A stretch of 64,000 nucleotides of DNA from Streptosporangium pseudovulgare (GCF_014648055.1 NZ_BMQJ01000006.1:248001-312000), one strand, 5' to 3'; positions 29,591 to 38,814 are shown, counted from the stretch's first letter. Program-made: numbers and translations. The notes: generated by a model not told the origin, from the sequence alone.

Positions 29591-30097
29591 GTGACCACGG
29601 AGCGGATCGGGCCGCCGTTGACCGCGGGGGAGCGCGAGACGCTGCGCGCCTTCCTCGACTACCACCGCGCGACGCTGGCCATGAAGTGCGAGGGCCTGTC
29701 CGACGAGGAACTGCGGCGGCGGTCGATGCCGCCCTCGACGCTCTCGCTGCTCGGCCTGGTGCGCCACATGGCCGAGGTGGAACGCACGTGGTTCCGCAAG
29801 GTCATCAACGGCGAGGACATCCCGCTCGTCTGGTCGGACGAGGGCGACTACCAGGTGGCCTACGACGCGAGCACGGCCACCCGTGCCGAGGCGTTCGACG
29901 CCTGGCGGGCGGAGGTCGAGCACTCCCGCCGGATCGAGCGGGAGGCCGAGTCGCTCGACGTGACGGCGTACAACCCCAGGTGGGATGAGAACGTCTCGCT
30001 GCGGCTGGTGATGCTGCACCTGATCCACGAGTACGCCCGCCACAACGGGCACGCCGACTTCCTCCGGGAGGGCATCGACGGGACCGTCGGCGCCTGA
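29591..30097 (+). CDS. DinB-family (DUF664) protein
   Basis: 168 residues with the four-helix DinB fold. The metal-binding His pattern is visible: H in LVRHMAEVERTWF, and two His in LHLIHEYARHNGHADFLRE. Proteins of this group in actinobacteria include mycothiol-dependent transferases, so thiol-linked detoxification is possible; no substrate can be given. GTG 29591 has a GGAAGGGGCGGG box 7-8 nt upstream and starts the family N-terminus. It is a single-gene unit between the GntR gene and a convergent sigma-factor operon. Confidence 0.88.
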   Translation: MTTERIGPPLTAGERETLRAFLDYHRATLAMKCEGLSDEELRRRSMPPSTLSLLGLVRHMAEVERTWFRKVINGEDIPLVWSDEGDYQVAYDASTATRAEAFDAWRAEVEHSRRIEREAESLDVTAYNPRWDENVSLRLVMLHLIHEYARHNGHADFLREGIDGTVGA

Positions 30098-30272
30098 GGG
30101 ACCACCGCACCCGCCCGCACCCGCCACATCTGTCGCACCCGCCGTACGGGACGGACGCGCCGCACGGGACGGACATGACCGTACGGGACGGACGCGCCCC
30201 CGCCGTCCGACGCCGCCCCCGCGACCGTCGCGCCCGGCCGGGGCGCCCTTCACCGGTGTTCGTCGTGTCCGA

Positions 30273-31214
30273 TCAGGGGGTCTGCCCGGGTTCGTCGACG
30301 ACGCCGGAGCCCAGCACCGACATGGCGGCGGTGTCGTCGCCGGTCACGACCTTCGTGCCGAGGTAGCGGTAGTCCCGGGCGTCGAGGATGTAGTACCCCT
30401 TGCCCGCCGGTCCGAGGTCGAGCACGACGCCGATCCCCGGGCGGCCGTCCCCGTCCGTGGCGTTCTCCTCGATCCTGACGTTCGGGATCTTCGCCAGGGC
30501 CCGGTACATCGCCGCGGTCTTCTCCGGAGGGATCATGGGACCGAACTTGAGGTACCACCCGATCGTCCCGAACGCCTTGACGTCCGTCTCGGTTCCGGCG
30601 GGGCAGTTGGGCTGGCAGATCGACAGCGGGGTCATGTCCCGATCCATGCCGCGGAAGTGGGCGAGCAGCGCGTCCGGATCGGTCGGCAGGGCGTCCACGT
30701 CGCGCTGGGTCGTGGCGGGGTTCATCGGTCCTTTCTCCCCCTTTCCGATCTTGAGCTCCCCGCCCTCCTCCCGGACGGCCGTTCTCTGCCCGTCCATCCG
30801 GGCCCACATCTCGAACGTCGGCAGGTCACCGTGCGGGAAGTGCTGCGACTCCTTGCGGTAGACCCACTGGTCCGGGCGGATGTCGGCGGCTTCGGCACGG
30901 GCGGCGACGAGCGCGGCGTTCTCAAGGACGACGGCCGCGCTGGGCGGCCGGTCGGCCGACGGCCCGGCGACGGCCGGCCGGTCCCGCGGTTCCTCGATCC
31001 CGCCGGCCTGGACCGCGACCACGGCGCCGGCCGCGAGGCCCACCCCGGCCAGGGCGAGACCCCAGCGCGGGCGGAACGCCGGGCGCGCGGGCCGCCGGCC
31101 GGGGGACGGGGAGCCGCCGCGGATCTCGGCGAGCAGGCGGCGCTCCTCCGCGTGCACGTCGGGCCGGTGCGGAACCTCGTCCCGCAGGTTCCTGACGATG
31201 TCGATCTCGTTCAT
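30273..31214 (-). CDS. CU044_5270-type membrane protein paired with ECF sigma factor
   Basis: 313 residues. A cytoplasmic N-terminus (NEIDIVRNLRDEVPHRPDVHAEERRLLAEI) is followed by one membrane segment (WGLALAGVGLAAGAVVAVQAGG, about 50-72) and a large extracytoplasmic domain with a C-x(3)-C pair (SICQPNCPAG). This matches the CU044_5270 family, which is encoded beside ECF sigma factors in actinobacteria and is thought to be a sensor or anti-sigma-like partner; direct evidence is lacking. The ATG overlaps the sigma gene's stop (ATGA), so the two proteins are made in a coupled way. Confidence 0.8.
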   Translation of the reverse strand: MNEIDIVRNLRDEVPHRPDVHAEERRLLAEIRGGSPSPGRRPARPAFRPRWGLALAGVGLAAGAVVAVQAGGIEEPRDRPAVAGPSADRPPSAAVVLENAALVAARAEAADIRPDQWVYRKESQHFPHGDLPTFEMWARMDGQRTAVREEGGELKIGKGEKGPMNPATTQRDVDALPTDPDALLAHFRGMDRDMTPLSICQPNCPAGTETDVKAFGTIGWYLKFGPMIPPEKTAAMYRALAKIPNVRIEENATDGDGRPGIGVVLDLGPAGKGYYILDARDYRYLGTKVVTGDDTAAMSVLGSGVVDEPGQTP

Positions 31215-31834
31215 CCGATCTTCCCTTCGCTCTCGATGGCCGGGTCCATGCCGCCGAGCGCCCGGCGCAGCCTCTCCCGGGCCCGGCTGATCCGCGAGCG
31301 CACCGTTCCCACCGGGACGCCGAGCGCCAGTGCGGCCTGCTCGTAGTTGAGGTCGCCCCAGGTCACCAGCAGCAGCGCGTCCCGGTACGGCCGGGAGAGA
31401 CCCGCCAGGGCGGCGGCGAGCCGGCGTCGCTGCCCGTCCGCGGTGACCCTCCGGTCGACCTCGTCGGTGAACGGCTCGACCACCGGGTCCGTCCCTGTCC
31501 GGCTCAGCGCCCGGTACATGCTGACCTCCTGGCGGCGGTGGCGCCTCATGAGATTGGTGGCGATGCCGTACAGCCACGGCCGTGCGTCGCCGTAGGCCGG
31601 GTCGTACGACTCCCGGCGCTGGAAGGCCAGCGTGAAGGTCTCGGCGACGATGTCCTCGGCCGGGTCCTGGCCCAGCCGCCTGATCACGTAGCGCTTGAGC
31701 GTCGGCGCGTGGCGGGCGAACAGCACGGCGAACCGTTCGGGTTCGTATCGGGATCGTGCGATCACCGCGGCGTCGTCGATCTCCTCCGGGTCCGGGGGCC
31801 GAGGTGGTGTCGCCGTTCGGCTCTCCTGTCGCAT
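31211..31834 (-). CDS. ECF RNA polymerase sigma factor
   Basis: About 207 residues. Region 2 is PERFAVLFARHAPTLKRYVIRRLGQDPAEDIVAETFTLAFQRRESYDPAYGDARPWLYGIATNLMRRHRRQE; region 4 is LAGLSRPYRDALLLVTWGDLNYEQAALALGVPVGTVRSRISRARERLRRAL. No membrane or zinc domain. ATG 31834 is favoured by GAGAGG 6 nt upstream; ATG 31858 and GTG 31876 are in frame. The downstream membrane protein overlaps by 4 nt. Upstream lies an array of 18 bp direct repeats (31892-31960), which may carry its promoter or an operator. Signal unknown. Confidence 0.9.
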   Translation of the reverse strand: MRQESRTATPPRPPDPEEIDDAAVIARSRYEPERFAVLFARHAPTLKRYVIRRLGQDPAEDIVAETFTLAFQRRESYDPAYGDARPWLYGIATNLMRRHRRQEVSMYRALSRTGTDPVVEPFTDEVDRRVTADGQRRRLAAALAGLSRPYRDALLLVTWGDLNYEQAALALGVPVGTVRSRISRARERLRRALGGMDPAIESEGKIG

Positions 31835-31891
31835 CTGGTGCCTCTCGCTGTCTGTCATGACACCGGTGATTGCCACGGGCCCGATCCCCGG

Positions 31892-31960
31892 TTCCCGGAA
31901 AAACCGAGATTCCTGGAAAAACCGAGATTCCTGGGAGATCGAGGTTCCTGGAAAACCGGT
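31892..31960. repeat. 18-bp direct repeat array upstream of ECF sigma gene
   Basis: Copies start at 31892, 31910, 31928 and 31945, giving periods of 18, 18 and 17. The core reads TTCCTGGAAAAACCGAGA with small changes (TTCCCGG in the first, a diverged third, a shortened fourth). The array lies 30-100 bp upstream of the sigma gene start and is AT-richer than its surroundings. Confidence 0.75.
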
Positions 31961-32155
31961 CAGACGGGACCGGAAGGACCGGGTGACCCGGTCGGCACCG
32001 GAGGGGACGGACGGCTCAGCCGACGCGACAGGATCGGCAGGACCCGCTCGGGGACGAGCCGGAGCCGGCCGGTCCTCTCGGGGACGAGCCAGGTCTGACC
32101 GTCCCGTTCAGGAGGACTGTCCCGTTCGGGAGTGAGCCCGGGCCGGCTGGCCCGT

Positions 32156-33232
32156 TCAGAGGCGCGACTGGACCAGCCAGCCGAAGTCGCCCAGGCCGCC
32201 CGTGGCGATCAGCTCCGCCTCCTGGGACGCCCTGGTGAGGGCCTGGAGATAGCCGCGCGGGTCGGTGCGGGCGAGCTCGACGGGCGGGCGGGTTCCGGTC
32301 ACACCGAGATCGAGGAGGGCCCGACGCTGGGTGGTCAACGTCGTGACGACGCCCCCGGCACCCCCGACGCCCCCGGCACCCCCGACGCCCCCGGCACCCC
32401 CGGCACCCCCGATGACCTCGGCACCTTCGGTGGCCTCGGCGTCGGCGTCCCGTGCCCCGGTGACCCCGGCGCGTTCCCCGGCCGCCGCGCAGGCGTCCAG
32501 GGCCACGTGGGCGGTGATGTCGCACGACCCGTCCGGCACCGGCGGGACCAGGGACCCGTCGCGGTAACCGGTCAGCGTGCCGTACGGCGGGCGCCCGGCC
32601 AGGAAGTGCGCGTAGTCGATCGCGACGGCCTCCCCGGCGGCCAGCCGTACGATCGCCGAGGCCCACGCCTCGTCGCGCGGCCTGCCGATCTCGGCCCGCT
32701 CACCGGGCGAGCGCATCGGCCACCAGCGGGCCAGCCAGGCGAGGTCGGCGTCGCAGGGGGCGTCCCCGAGGCGTTCCGCGCCGTTCGCCGGGTCCACCAG
32801 GACCAGCCGGGGACCGTCCGCCGTCTGCTCGGCGACGTCCAGGGGCACGTTGTCCAGCCACTCGTTGGCGATCACCAGGCCGCGGACGCCGCCGGGTACG
32901 GCGTGCGCCCACCGGATCTCCGCCGGGAGCGAGAGCGGCCGGGACGCGAGGTCCACCCCGGTCACCCGCAGCCGCTCGCGGAGGCCGGGCGGCGCGGCGG
33001 CGAGCACCCCGGCGGCCAGCGCACCCTCTCCGGCGCCGACGTCCACCAGGTCGACCGCCGGCGGGTTGCCGAGCGCGTCGTCCACGGCCACCAGCCGGCG
33101 CAGCACCGCCTCGGCGAAGACGGGAGAGGCGCCGACCGAGGTCCGGAAGTGCCCGGAGGGGCGCTCCCGCAGGTAGAAGCCGTTCTCGCCGTAGAGCGCT
33201 TGCTCCATCGCGACGCGCCAGGTGAGCCACAC
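32156..33232 (-). CDS. MidA/NDUFAF7-like SAM-dependent methyltransferase
   Basis: 358 residues. COG1565-type proteins (NDUFAF7 in mitochondria methylates an Arg of a complex I subunit) share the start MEQALYGENGFYLRERPSGHFRTSVGASPVFAEAVLRRL, the SAM loop VDLVDVGAGEGALAAGVLA, and VIANEWLDNVPLDVAEQ. Here VAIDYAHFLAGRPPYGTLTGYRDG, VPPVPDGSCDITAHVALDACAA also match. The target in bacteria is not known. A Gly/Ala/Val run encoded by a short repeat interrupts the C-terminal third. GTG 33232 has TAGCGT ending 7 nt upstream (leaderless). It diverges from the DUF2520-panC-panD unit. Confidence 0.85.
   Translation of the reverse strand: MWLTWRVAMEQALYGENGFYLRERPSGHFRTSVGASPVFAEAVLRRLVAVDDALGNPPAVDLVDVGAGEGALAAGVLAAAPPGLRERLRVTGVDLASRPLSLPAEIRWAHAVPGGVRGLVIANEWLDNVPLDVAEQTADGPRLVLVDPANGAERLGDAPCDADLAWLARWWPMRSPGERAEIGRPRDEAWASAIVRLAAGEAVAIDYAHFLAGRPPYGTLTGYRDGSLVPPVPDGSCDITAHVALDACAAAGERAGVTGARDADAEATEGAEVIGGAGGAGGVGGAGGVGGAGGVVTTLTTQRRALLDLGVTGTRPPVELARTDPRGYLQALTRASQEAELIATGGLGDFGWLVQSRL
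32345..32412 (-). repeat. Coding minisatellite (Gly-Gly-Ala/Val repeat)
   Basis: Within the MidA-like gene an 18 bp unit built on GCCCCCGGCACCCCCGAC repeats about three times plus partial copies, encoding GGAGGVGGAGGVGG. It falls in a loop between conserved blocks. Confidence 0.8.
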
Positions 33233-33400
33233 GCCCACGACGCTACAGGTCCGGCGTGCTCCACGGGCCGATGATCCACTGAGCGTGCGGCCGTACGGCG
33301 CGGGCGTGCGGGCACGTGCCGGTGCGTGGGCGGGAAAGCCGCGCCCGTTACTCTGGTCAACTGGACACGGAGCCCCCGATGCGGTCAAGGACGGGACAAC

Positions 33401-34291
33401 ATGGACGCAGGTGATCATCCGGCGCGCCTGGCCGTCGGGGTGGTCGGGGCGGGCCGGGTCGGCTCGGCGCTCGGCGCGGCCCTGGCGCGGGCGGGCCACC
33501 GGATCGTCGCGGCGAGCGGCGTCTCCGACTCCTCCAGGGAACGGGCGGCCGAGCGGCTCGGCGTCGCCCCGTCCCGCCCCGAGGAGGTGGTGGCGCGGTC
33601 CGACCTCGTCCTGCTGACGGTCCCCGACGACGTCCTGCCGGGCCTGGTCTCCGGTCTCGCCGGCACCGGCGCCGACCTGCGCGGCAAGATGGTGGCCCAC
33701 ACCAGCGGCGCGTACGGCCTGGCCGTACTGGACCCGGCCGCCGAGGCGGGCGCGCTGCCGCTGGCGCTCCACCCGGTGATGACCTTCACCGGCAGGGACG
33801 ACGACCTGCGCCGCCTCGTCGGCATCTCCTACGGGGTCACCGCGCCCGGCCCGCTCCGCCCGGTAGCCGAGGCGCTGGTCATCGAGATGGAGGGCGAGCC
33901 GGTCTGGATCGAGGACTCCGACCGGCCGCTCTACCACGCCGCCCTCGCCGGCGCCGCCAACCACATGGTCACGCTCATCGCCGAGTCCGCCGACCTCCTG
34001 GGGCGGATCGGCGTGGAGCAGCCGGGCAGGATGCTCGGCCCGCTGCTGGGCGCCGCCCTGGACAACGTGCTGCGGCTCGGCCTCGCGGGGCTGACCGGGC
34101 CGGTGGTGCGCGGGGACGCCGGGACGGTGCGCAAGCACATCGACGCCCTCATCCTGGCCGCCCCCGAGGCGGCGGACGCCTACGTGGCGCTCGCTAGGCT
34201 CACGGCGGACCGGGCGCTGGCGGCCGGGCTGCTCAAGCCCGAGGCCGCCGAGCGCCTCCTGGACGCGCTGGGAGGCAACATATGGACGTGA
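33401..34291 (+). CDS. Rossmann-like and DUF2520 domain oxidoreductase-like protein
   Basis: 296 residues. The N-terminus [33 protein letters not shown] is a Rossmann dinucleotide fold (GxGxxG), and the C-terminal half ([29 protein letters not shown]) is the helical DUF2520 domain, like 6-phosphogluconate dehydrogenase-type enzymes. It is almost always encoded just before panC in actinobacteria (family knowledge); a ketopantoate-reductase-like role has been suggested by context but is not proven. ATG 33401 starts near a weak purine-rich stretch. Its last 10 nt overlap panC, so translation is coupled. Confidence 0.88.
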   Translation: MDAGDHPARLAVGVVGAGRVGSALGAALARAGHRIVAASGVSDSSRERAAERLGVAPSRPEEVVARSDLVLLTVPDDVLPGLVSGLAGTGADLRGKMVAHTSGAYGLAVLDPAAEAGALPLALHPVMTFTGRDDDLRRLVGISYGVTAPGPLRPVAEALVIEMEGEPVWIEDSDRPLYHAALAGAANHMVTLIAESADLLGRIGVEQPGRMLGPLLGAALDNVLRLGLAGLTGPVVRGDAGTVRKHIDALILAAPEAADAYVALARLTADRALAAGLLKPEAAERLLDALGGNIWT

Positions 34292-35139
34292 TCGTGGCGC
34301 GCAACCGCGCCGAGCTGGCCGAGGCGCGCCGGGCGCTCGGGGCGCACGGCGGGATCTCCCGGGGTACGGCCGAGCTGGCGCTGGTACCGACGATGGGCGC
34401 GCTGCACGAGGGGCACCGCTCGCTCATGCGGCTGGCCCGGGAGCAGGCGGACCACGTGGCCGTGAGCGTCTTCGTGAACCCCCTGCAGTTCGGCCCGAAC
34501 GAGGACTTCTCCCGGTACCCCCGGACGTTCGACGCGGACCTGGAGGTGTGCGCCGCCGAGGGGGTGAGCCTGGTGTTCGCCCCCTCCGCCGACGACATGT
34601 ACCTGCCGGACCGGCAGGTCGGCGTGTCGGCGGGGCGGATGGGCGCGGTCGCCGAGGGCGCCTTCCGGCCGGGCCACCTCGACGGCGTGCTGACCGTGGT
34701 GCTCAAGCTGTTCAACCTGGTACGGCCGGACGTGGCGGTGTTCGGCCAGAAGGACGCCCAGCAGCTCGCGATGATCCGCCGGATGGTCGCCGACCTCGAT
34801 GTGCCGGTCGCGGTCGTCGGCGGTCCCACGGTCCGCGAGGCCGACGGCCTGGCGCTGTCCAGCCGCAACCGCTACCTGTCCGGCGACGACCGGCGGGCCG
34901 CGCTGAGCCTGTCCCGGGCGTTGTTCGCGGGGGCGGAGCGGCGGACGCCCGCGGAGATCCGCCGGGCCGCGCGGGAGGTGCTGGACGGCGAGCCCGCGGT
35001 GTCCCTCGACTACCTCATCCTGGTCGACCCGGCCACCTTCGAGGAGGTCGGCGACGACCACGTGGGGGAGGCGATCCTGGCCGTGGCGGCGAAGGTGGGC
35101 TCCACCCGGCTGATCGACAACGTGACCGTCGCGCTCTGA
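34282..35139 (+). CDS. panC: Pantothenate synthetase
   Basis: 285 residues. PanC joins pantoate and beta-alanine using ATP. The HxGH nucleotidyl-transferase motif is [17 protein letters not shown] (about 36-52), followed by [60 protein letters not shown] and the KMSKS-like [18 protein letters not shown] 34282 lies inside the end of the DUF2520 gene. panD, which supplies beta-alanine, follows after 195 bp; panB is not in the window. Confidence 0.97.
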   Translation: MDVIVARNRAELAEARRALGAHGGISRGTAELALVPTMGALHEGHRSLMRLAREQADHVAVSVFVNPLQFGPNEDFSRYPRTFDADLEVCAAEGVSLVFAPSADDMYLPDRQVGVSAGRMGAVAEGAFRPGHLDGVLTVVLKLFNLVRPDVAVFGQKDAQQLAMIRRMVADLDVPVAVVGGPTVREADGLALSSRNRYLSGDDRRAALSLSRALFAGAERRTPAEIRRAAREVLDGEPAVSLDYLILVDPATFEEVGDDHVGEAILAVAAKVGSTRLIDNVTVAL

Positions 35140-35334
35140 CCTCCGTACGCGCCTTCGGGGCACGCGGGTCCCGGTGACGGCCCGCGGCCCCGTCCCGTGG
35201 CGGGGCCGGACGTCCGGCGGGAATCCGGTGAAACGGAGCACACGGCGAACAGGGCCCGGGGCGGGCTCGGATATATTCCGCATCAGGCGTGCACGCCACG
35301 GGGCGGCGCGACCGTACGGAAGGGCTTTCGAGGC

Positions 35335-35772
35335 ATGCTCCGGACCATGCTCACCTCCAAGATCCACCGGGCCACCGTCACCCAGGCCGACCTGCACTAC
35401 GTGGGATCGGTGACCATCGACGAGGACCTGCTGGACGCCGCGGGACTGCTCCCCGGTGAGCAGGTGCACATCGTCGACATCGACAACGGCGCCCGGCTGG
35501 TGACCTACACGATCCCTGGCCCCCGCGGCTCGGGGATCATCGGCATCAACGGCGCCGCCGCCCGGCTCGTCCACGTGGGCGACCTGGTGATCATCATCGG
35601 GTACGGCCAGATGGAGGACGCCGAGGCGCGGAACTTCCGGCCCCGGATCGTCCACGTCGACCGCGGCAACCGGGTCACCGGTCTCGGTCACGACCCCGCC
35701 GAGGCGCCGGACCCGGCCATCCCGGGGGCCGAGGGCCTCCTGCGCGGCGACGAGCGGCACGTTCCGGCCTAG
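35335..35772 (+). CDS. panD: Aspartate 1-decarboxylase
   Basis: 145 residues, made as a proenzyme. It cleaves itself between Gly24 and Ser25 (HYVGSVTID), turning Ser25 into the pyruvoyl cofactor, then decarboxylates aspartate to beta-alanine for PanC. The N-terminus [24 protein letters not shown] and the [24 protein letters not shown] core are diagnostic. ATG 35335 is used rather than ATG 35347, as the family starts with MLRTM. A TATATT box lies 60 nt upstream at about 35270. The ~25-residue tail ([25 protein letters not shown]) is longer than usual for the family. Confidence 0.96.
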   Translation: MLRTMLTSKIHRATVTQADLHYVGSVTIDEDLLDAAGLLPGEQVHIVDIDNGARLVTYTIPGPRGSGIIGINGAAARLVHVGDLVIIIGYGQMEDAEARNFRPRIVHVDRGNRVTGLGHDPAEAPDPAIPGAEGLLRGDERHVPA

Positions 35773-35920
35773 GCGCTTCGGCCGGTCTCGGGACTCCGAT
35801 CACCGCGGATTCCGGGACCGGCCGTGGTCCGGTCCTTCCACGCGGTGACGAGCCGCGCCTCCCGGCGCGGGCGTTCCGTCCGGCCTCGGGGTCCCGGTCT
35901 CCGTACGGGACGTTCCGAGG

Positions 35921-36478
35921 TCAGGGCCGCGGCGCGTGCAGGCCGGCGGTGATCATACGGGTGAGCAGCTCGTAGGTGTCGTCGAGTGACTCGGGCAGGC
36001 CGAACGCGCCCGCGGCCTCCAGCAGGACGAAGCCGTGTACGGCCGAGCGCAGGCAGCGGACCGCGTGGACCGACTCGGAGTCGGTCAGCCCGTAGGAGCG
36101 CAGGGCCGCGAACATGACGTCCAACAGGCGTTCTCCCGCCTCCGCCAAGCCCGGCTGCGGGCTCTGGATCATGGCCGCGTAGCGGCCGGGGTGGGTCCGG
36201 ACGTATGAGCGCCAGGCGGTCATCAGGGCGTGCAGGGCCTCGTCGCCCGAGCGGCCGAGTACGGCGTCGCCGATGCGGGCCGAGATCTCGCCCATCACGT
36301 GTGCGGAGAGGAGCTCGCGCAGCTCGGCCAGGTTCCGCACGTGCTTGTACAGGGACGGCGTGGCCACCCCGGCCCGGGCGGCCACCGCCGACAGGGTGAG
36401 GGCGGCGGGGCCCTCCTCGTCCACGACGCGCAGCGCGAGGCCGACGACGGTCTCTCGGGACAGGGAGGCCCTAGGCAC
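35921..36478 (-). CDS. TetR-family transcriptional regulator
   Basis: 185 residues. The N-terminal helix-turn-helix is TVVGLALRVVDEEGPAALTLSAVAARAGVATPSLYKHVRNLAELRELL; the C-terminal ligand domain (SAVHGFVLLEAAGAFGLPESLDDTYELLTRMI) has the WHG-type pattern. It begins inside the end of the alpha/beta hydrolase gene (8 nt overlap), so the two are one operon, and a perfect TetR-like palindrome lies in the promoter ahead of the hydrolase. Autoregulation is therefore likely, with release by a substrate or product of the hydrolase. Ligand unknown. Confidence 0.88.
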   Translation of the reverse strand: MPRASLSRETVVGLALRVVDEEGPAALTLSAVAARAGVATPSLYKHVRNLAELRELLSAHVMGEISARIGDAVLGRSGDEALHALMTAWRSYVRTHPGRYAAMIQSPQPGLAEAGERLLDVMFAALRSYGLTDSESVHAVRCLRSAVHGFVLLEAAGAFGLPESLDDTYELLTRMITAGLHAPRP

Positions 36479-37307
36479 GGGTGTGCTCCTTCAGGAAAGG
36501 CAGCATCGCGGCGGCGACCTCCTCGGGGAACTGGGTGTGCGGGTAGTGCCCGGCGCCTTCGATCATCACGTACGACCCCTGCCCCTCCGGCAGGGTGTCG
36601 ACGATGGCGCGGGCCTCGGCCTCGGGGTCGGCCCAGTCGGGGTCGAGGTCGCCCATCATGACAAGGGCGGGACACCGGAGTTCCGACAGGGCCTCGCCGG
36701 CGTCGTCCGGGGCGGCGAAGCCCATCGACGAGACCACGGCCATCCGGCCCGGCCTGCGCAGGTCGGCCTCCAGGGAGGCGAGGTAGTCCGTCCAGTCGGC
36801 GGGCTTGACCCCGGGGACGGCCACATCGAGGTAGCTCTTCCACAGGCCGGGGCTTTTGAACATGGCCGCGCCCAGGAGCCGCAGCATGCCCGCGCGGTGG
36901 CGGCGGACGCGCAGGAGGCCGCCGAGGTCGAACTGCTGCGGGCGGGTGAACGGACCGATCTCGACGACGGCGCTGACCAGGTCGGGTCGTCGCACGGCGG
37001 CGATGGTGGCCGCGCCGCCGGAGAACGAGTGGCCGACGATCACGGCGGGGCCGCCCAGGTGCTCGATCAGCGCGATCAGGTCGCCGGCGGTGTCGGTACG
37101 GGTGTAGGAGGGCCAGCCGAGCGTGGACTCGCCGTGTCCGCGCAGGTCGGCGGCCGCGACCCGGTATCCGGCGGCGGTGAGCCGGGGGATGAGGAATCGA
37201 TACGCCTCTTTGCTGTTGCCCATGCCGGGTGACAGGACGACCAGCGGGCCCTCCCCGGCCACCCGGTACGCGATCTCGCCACCGTCGACCTTCAGCGTCT
37301 CGACCAT
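36471..37307 (-). CDS. Alpha/beta hydrolase
   Basis: 278 residues. The nucleophile elbow is VGHSFSGGAATIA (Ser), the oxyanion region VVLSPGMGNSKEAYRFLIPRL, and the classical strand VAAADLRGHGESTLGW. The catalytic acid is probably in MGDLDPDWADPEAEA and the His in MIEGAGHYPHTQFPEEVAAAMLPFL. No signal peptide, so it acts in the cytoplasm; substrate unknown. ATG 37307 has GAGGAG about 7 nt upstream; an ATG at 37334 lies before it and is less likely. It is the first gene of a two-gene unit with the TetR regulator. Confidence 0.88.
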   Translation of the reverse strand: MVETLKVDGGEIAYRVAGEGPLVVLSPGMGNSKEAYRFLIPRLTAAGYRVAAADLRGHGESTLGWPSYTRTDTAGDLIALIEHLGGPAVIVGHSFSGGAATIAAVRRPDLVSAVVEIGPFTRPQQFDLGGLLRVRRHRAGMLRLLGAAMFKSPGLWKSYLDVAVPGVKPADWTDYLASLEADLRRPGRMAVVSSMGFAAPDDAGEALSELRCPALVMMGDLDPDWADPEAEARAIVDTLPEGQGSYVMIEGAGHYPHTQFPEEVAAAMLPFLKEHTRA

Positions 37308-37341
37308 CGTCCGCTCCTCTCGGCTAATCTTCATAGCCTGA

Positions 37342-37370
37342 AAGCTAATGTCATTAGCTCAAAGAGTCAA
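37342..37370 (-). promoter_or_regulatory. Promoter and palindromic TetR-type operator
   Basis: On the minus strand TTGACT (37365-37370) and TAGCTT (37342-37347) are spaced by 17 nt. A perfect palindrome AGCTAATG-T-CATTAGCT (37343-37359) overlaps the -10 box and half the spacer, as expected for a TetR repressor site controlling the hydrolase-tetR operon. Confidence 0.75.
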
Positions 37371-37478
37371 GCGTCGACTTTCCCCGAAAAATCCACCTAT
37401 GTCGGCGACGGCGGTGAGCGGATCCCGCCAGGCGGAACCGCCGGCGCGGCCCTGCTCGGCGCACCGGCGGCCGGCCTG

Positions 37479-38117
37479 TCAGCGGTACTCGTCGAAGCCC
37501 GGGGTGGGGGAGTCGACGAGGACGCACGGCGCCACGGTCCCGTTCGTGATCCGCGCCAGGGACGCCATGACGACGCCGCTGGGGTTGCCCCGCATCTCGG
37601 CGAACTGCAGCATCGCGGTCTGGCCCGGCTTGAGGACCGCCGGATCGAGCCGCAGGGTGATCTCGTCGAGGCGCTTGGCGATCCCGGTCTTCTCCCGGTC
37701 CACGGTCAGGAGGTCCCCGGCCTCGCTTTCCGGCAGGAAGTCGCCGCGCGTCCCCTCGCACCGCTTGCCCGGCGGCACGTAGTCCACGACCACGTTGAGA
37801 CCGAGGTCCTTCAGATCGGCCTCCAGCTTCTTCGGGTCCTTGAACTCCTTGATCTGCACCTCGATCGAGCCGTCCGGGTTCTCGGCCACCGCGTAGGCCG
37901 GGGTCCCGCCGGTCACCATCGGCACGGTGACCGCCGCCGCGGCGGCCACGGCCGCGGCGGCGAGGAGGAGGACCGGACGGCGGAACGGGAGACGGCGGGC
38001 CGGGGCGGGCCGCGGGTCCTGCTGGATCTCCTGCATCAGGAACTCCTTGATCACTTGATGGCGGTCCGCCGGAAGCGCGCGTTCGGCGTTCGCCCAGGGG
38101 TCGGGGTCGACGTTCAA
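37479..38117 (-). CDS. Membrane protein downstream of ECF sigma factor (possible sensor/anti-sigma partner)
   Basis: About 212 residues if TTG 38117 is used; it has GAGGAGAG 5 nt upstream and avoids a Pro/His-rich extension that would overlap the sigma gene up to 38240. A cytoplasmic N-terminus (PWANAERALPADRHQVIKEFLMQEIQQD) leads to one membrane segment (RPVLLLAAAAVAAAAAVTVPMV) and an outer domain with C-x(n)-C (KRCEGTRGDFL ... VAPCVLVDSP). It belongs to no family I can name, but its position after a sigma gene and its topology match the other pair in this window (30273-31214). Role inferred. Confidence 0.65.
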   Translation of the reverse strand: MNVDPDPWANAERALPADRHQVIKEFLMQEIQQDPRPAPARRLPFRRPVLLLAAAAVAAAAAVTVPMVTGGTPAYAVAENPDGSIEVQIKEFKDPKKLEADLKDLGLNVVVDYVPPGKRCEGTRGDFLPESEAGDLLTVDREKTGIAKRLDEITLRLDPAVLKPGQTAMLQFAEMRGNPSGVVMASLARITNGTVAPCVLVDSPTPGFDEYR

Positions 38118-38190
38118 CGGACTCTCCTCGGAAGGGTGGAGACCCCCGCCTTCGGGCGTGGGAAGGGCGTGGGAAGGGCGTGGGGAGTGG

Positions 38191-38814
38191 TCATGCGGTG
38201 GTCTCCCGAACGGACCGGACCGCGGTTCCGCGGTCACCATCTGTCTGTCCGCGGCCGGTGTGCGGTTCCGGGGGCTTCGCCGTACCGGTGAGGGTGGCGA
38301 GCTTCCTGCGGGCCCGGAACAGCCGGGAGCGCACGGTGCCCACCGGCAGGCCGAGCGCCCGCGCGGCCTCGGTGTAGCCCAGGCCGGCCCCCACGCACAG
38401 GGCGAGGACCTCCCGCTCGGAGCGGCGCAGCCCGGCCAGGGCCGCCCGTACCTCGTCCAGGGACCGCCGGTCGTCCAGGCGGCCCGCGACCTCGTCGGCG
38501 ATGTCCGGCTCCGCCGTACCCGGGGGGAGCCTGGCGAGGGCGGCCCGGTACCGGCGGGCGGCGCGGGTGGTGTTGCGCGCGACGTTCGTGGCGATGCCCA
38601 GCAGCCAGGGACGCAGTGAGCCGCCGACGGCGTCGACCCTGGCCCGCAGCCGCCACGCCTCCAGGAAGGTCAGCGAGACGATGTCCTCGGCGACCGACCA
38701 GTCCCCGGTCAGGCGGAAGGCGTGGTTGTACACCGATCCGGCGCACTGGTCGAAGAGCTGCCCGAACGCGTCGGCGTCGCCGGCGCGTACCCGGGCATGC
38801 ATATCTGTTTCCAC
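38191..38814 (-). CDS. ECF RNA polymerase sigma factor
   Basis: 207 residues. Region 2: GDADAFGQLFDQCAGSVYNHAFRLTGDWSVAEDIVSLTFLEAWRLRARVDAVGGSLRPWLLGIATNVARNTTRAARR. Region 4: LAGLRRSEREVLALCVGAGLGYTEAARALGLPVGTVRSRLFRARRKLATL. GTG 38814 opens the frame; ATG 38802 is also possible, with GGAAAC just upstream. The membrane protein gene downstream probably encodes its regulator. Both lie between panD and nadB, together with the TetR unit and an SDR. Confidence 0.9.
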   Translation of the reverse strand: METDMHARVRAGDADAFGQLFDQCAGSVYNHAFRLTGDWSVAEDIVSLTFLEAWRLRARVDAVGGSLRPWLLGIATNVARNTTRAARRYRAALARLPPGTAEPDIADEVAGRLDDRRSLDEVRAALAGLRRSEREVLALCVGAGLGYTEAARALGLPVGTVRSRLFRARRKLATLTGTAKPPEPHTGRGQTDGDRGTAVRSVRETTA

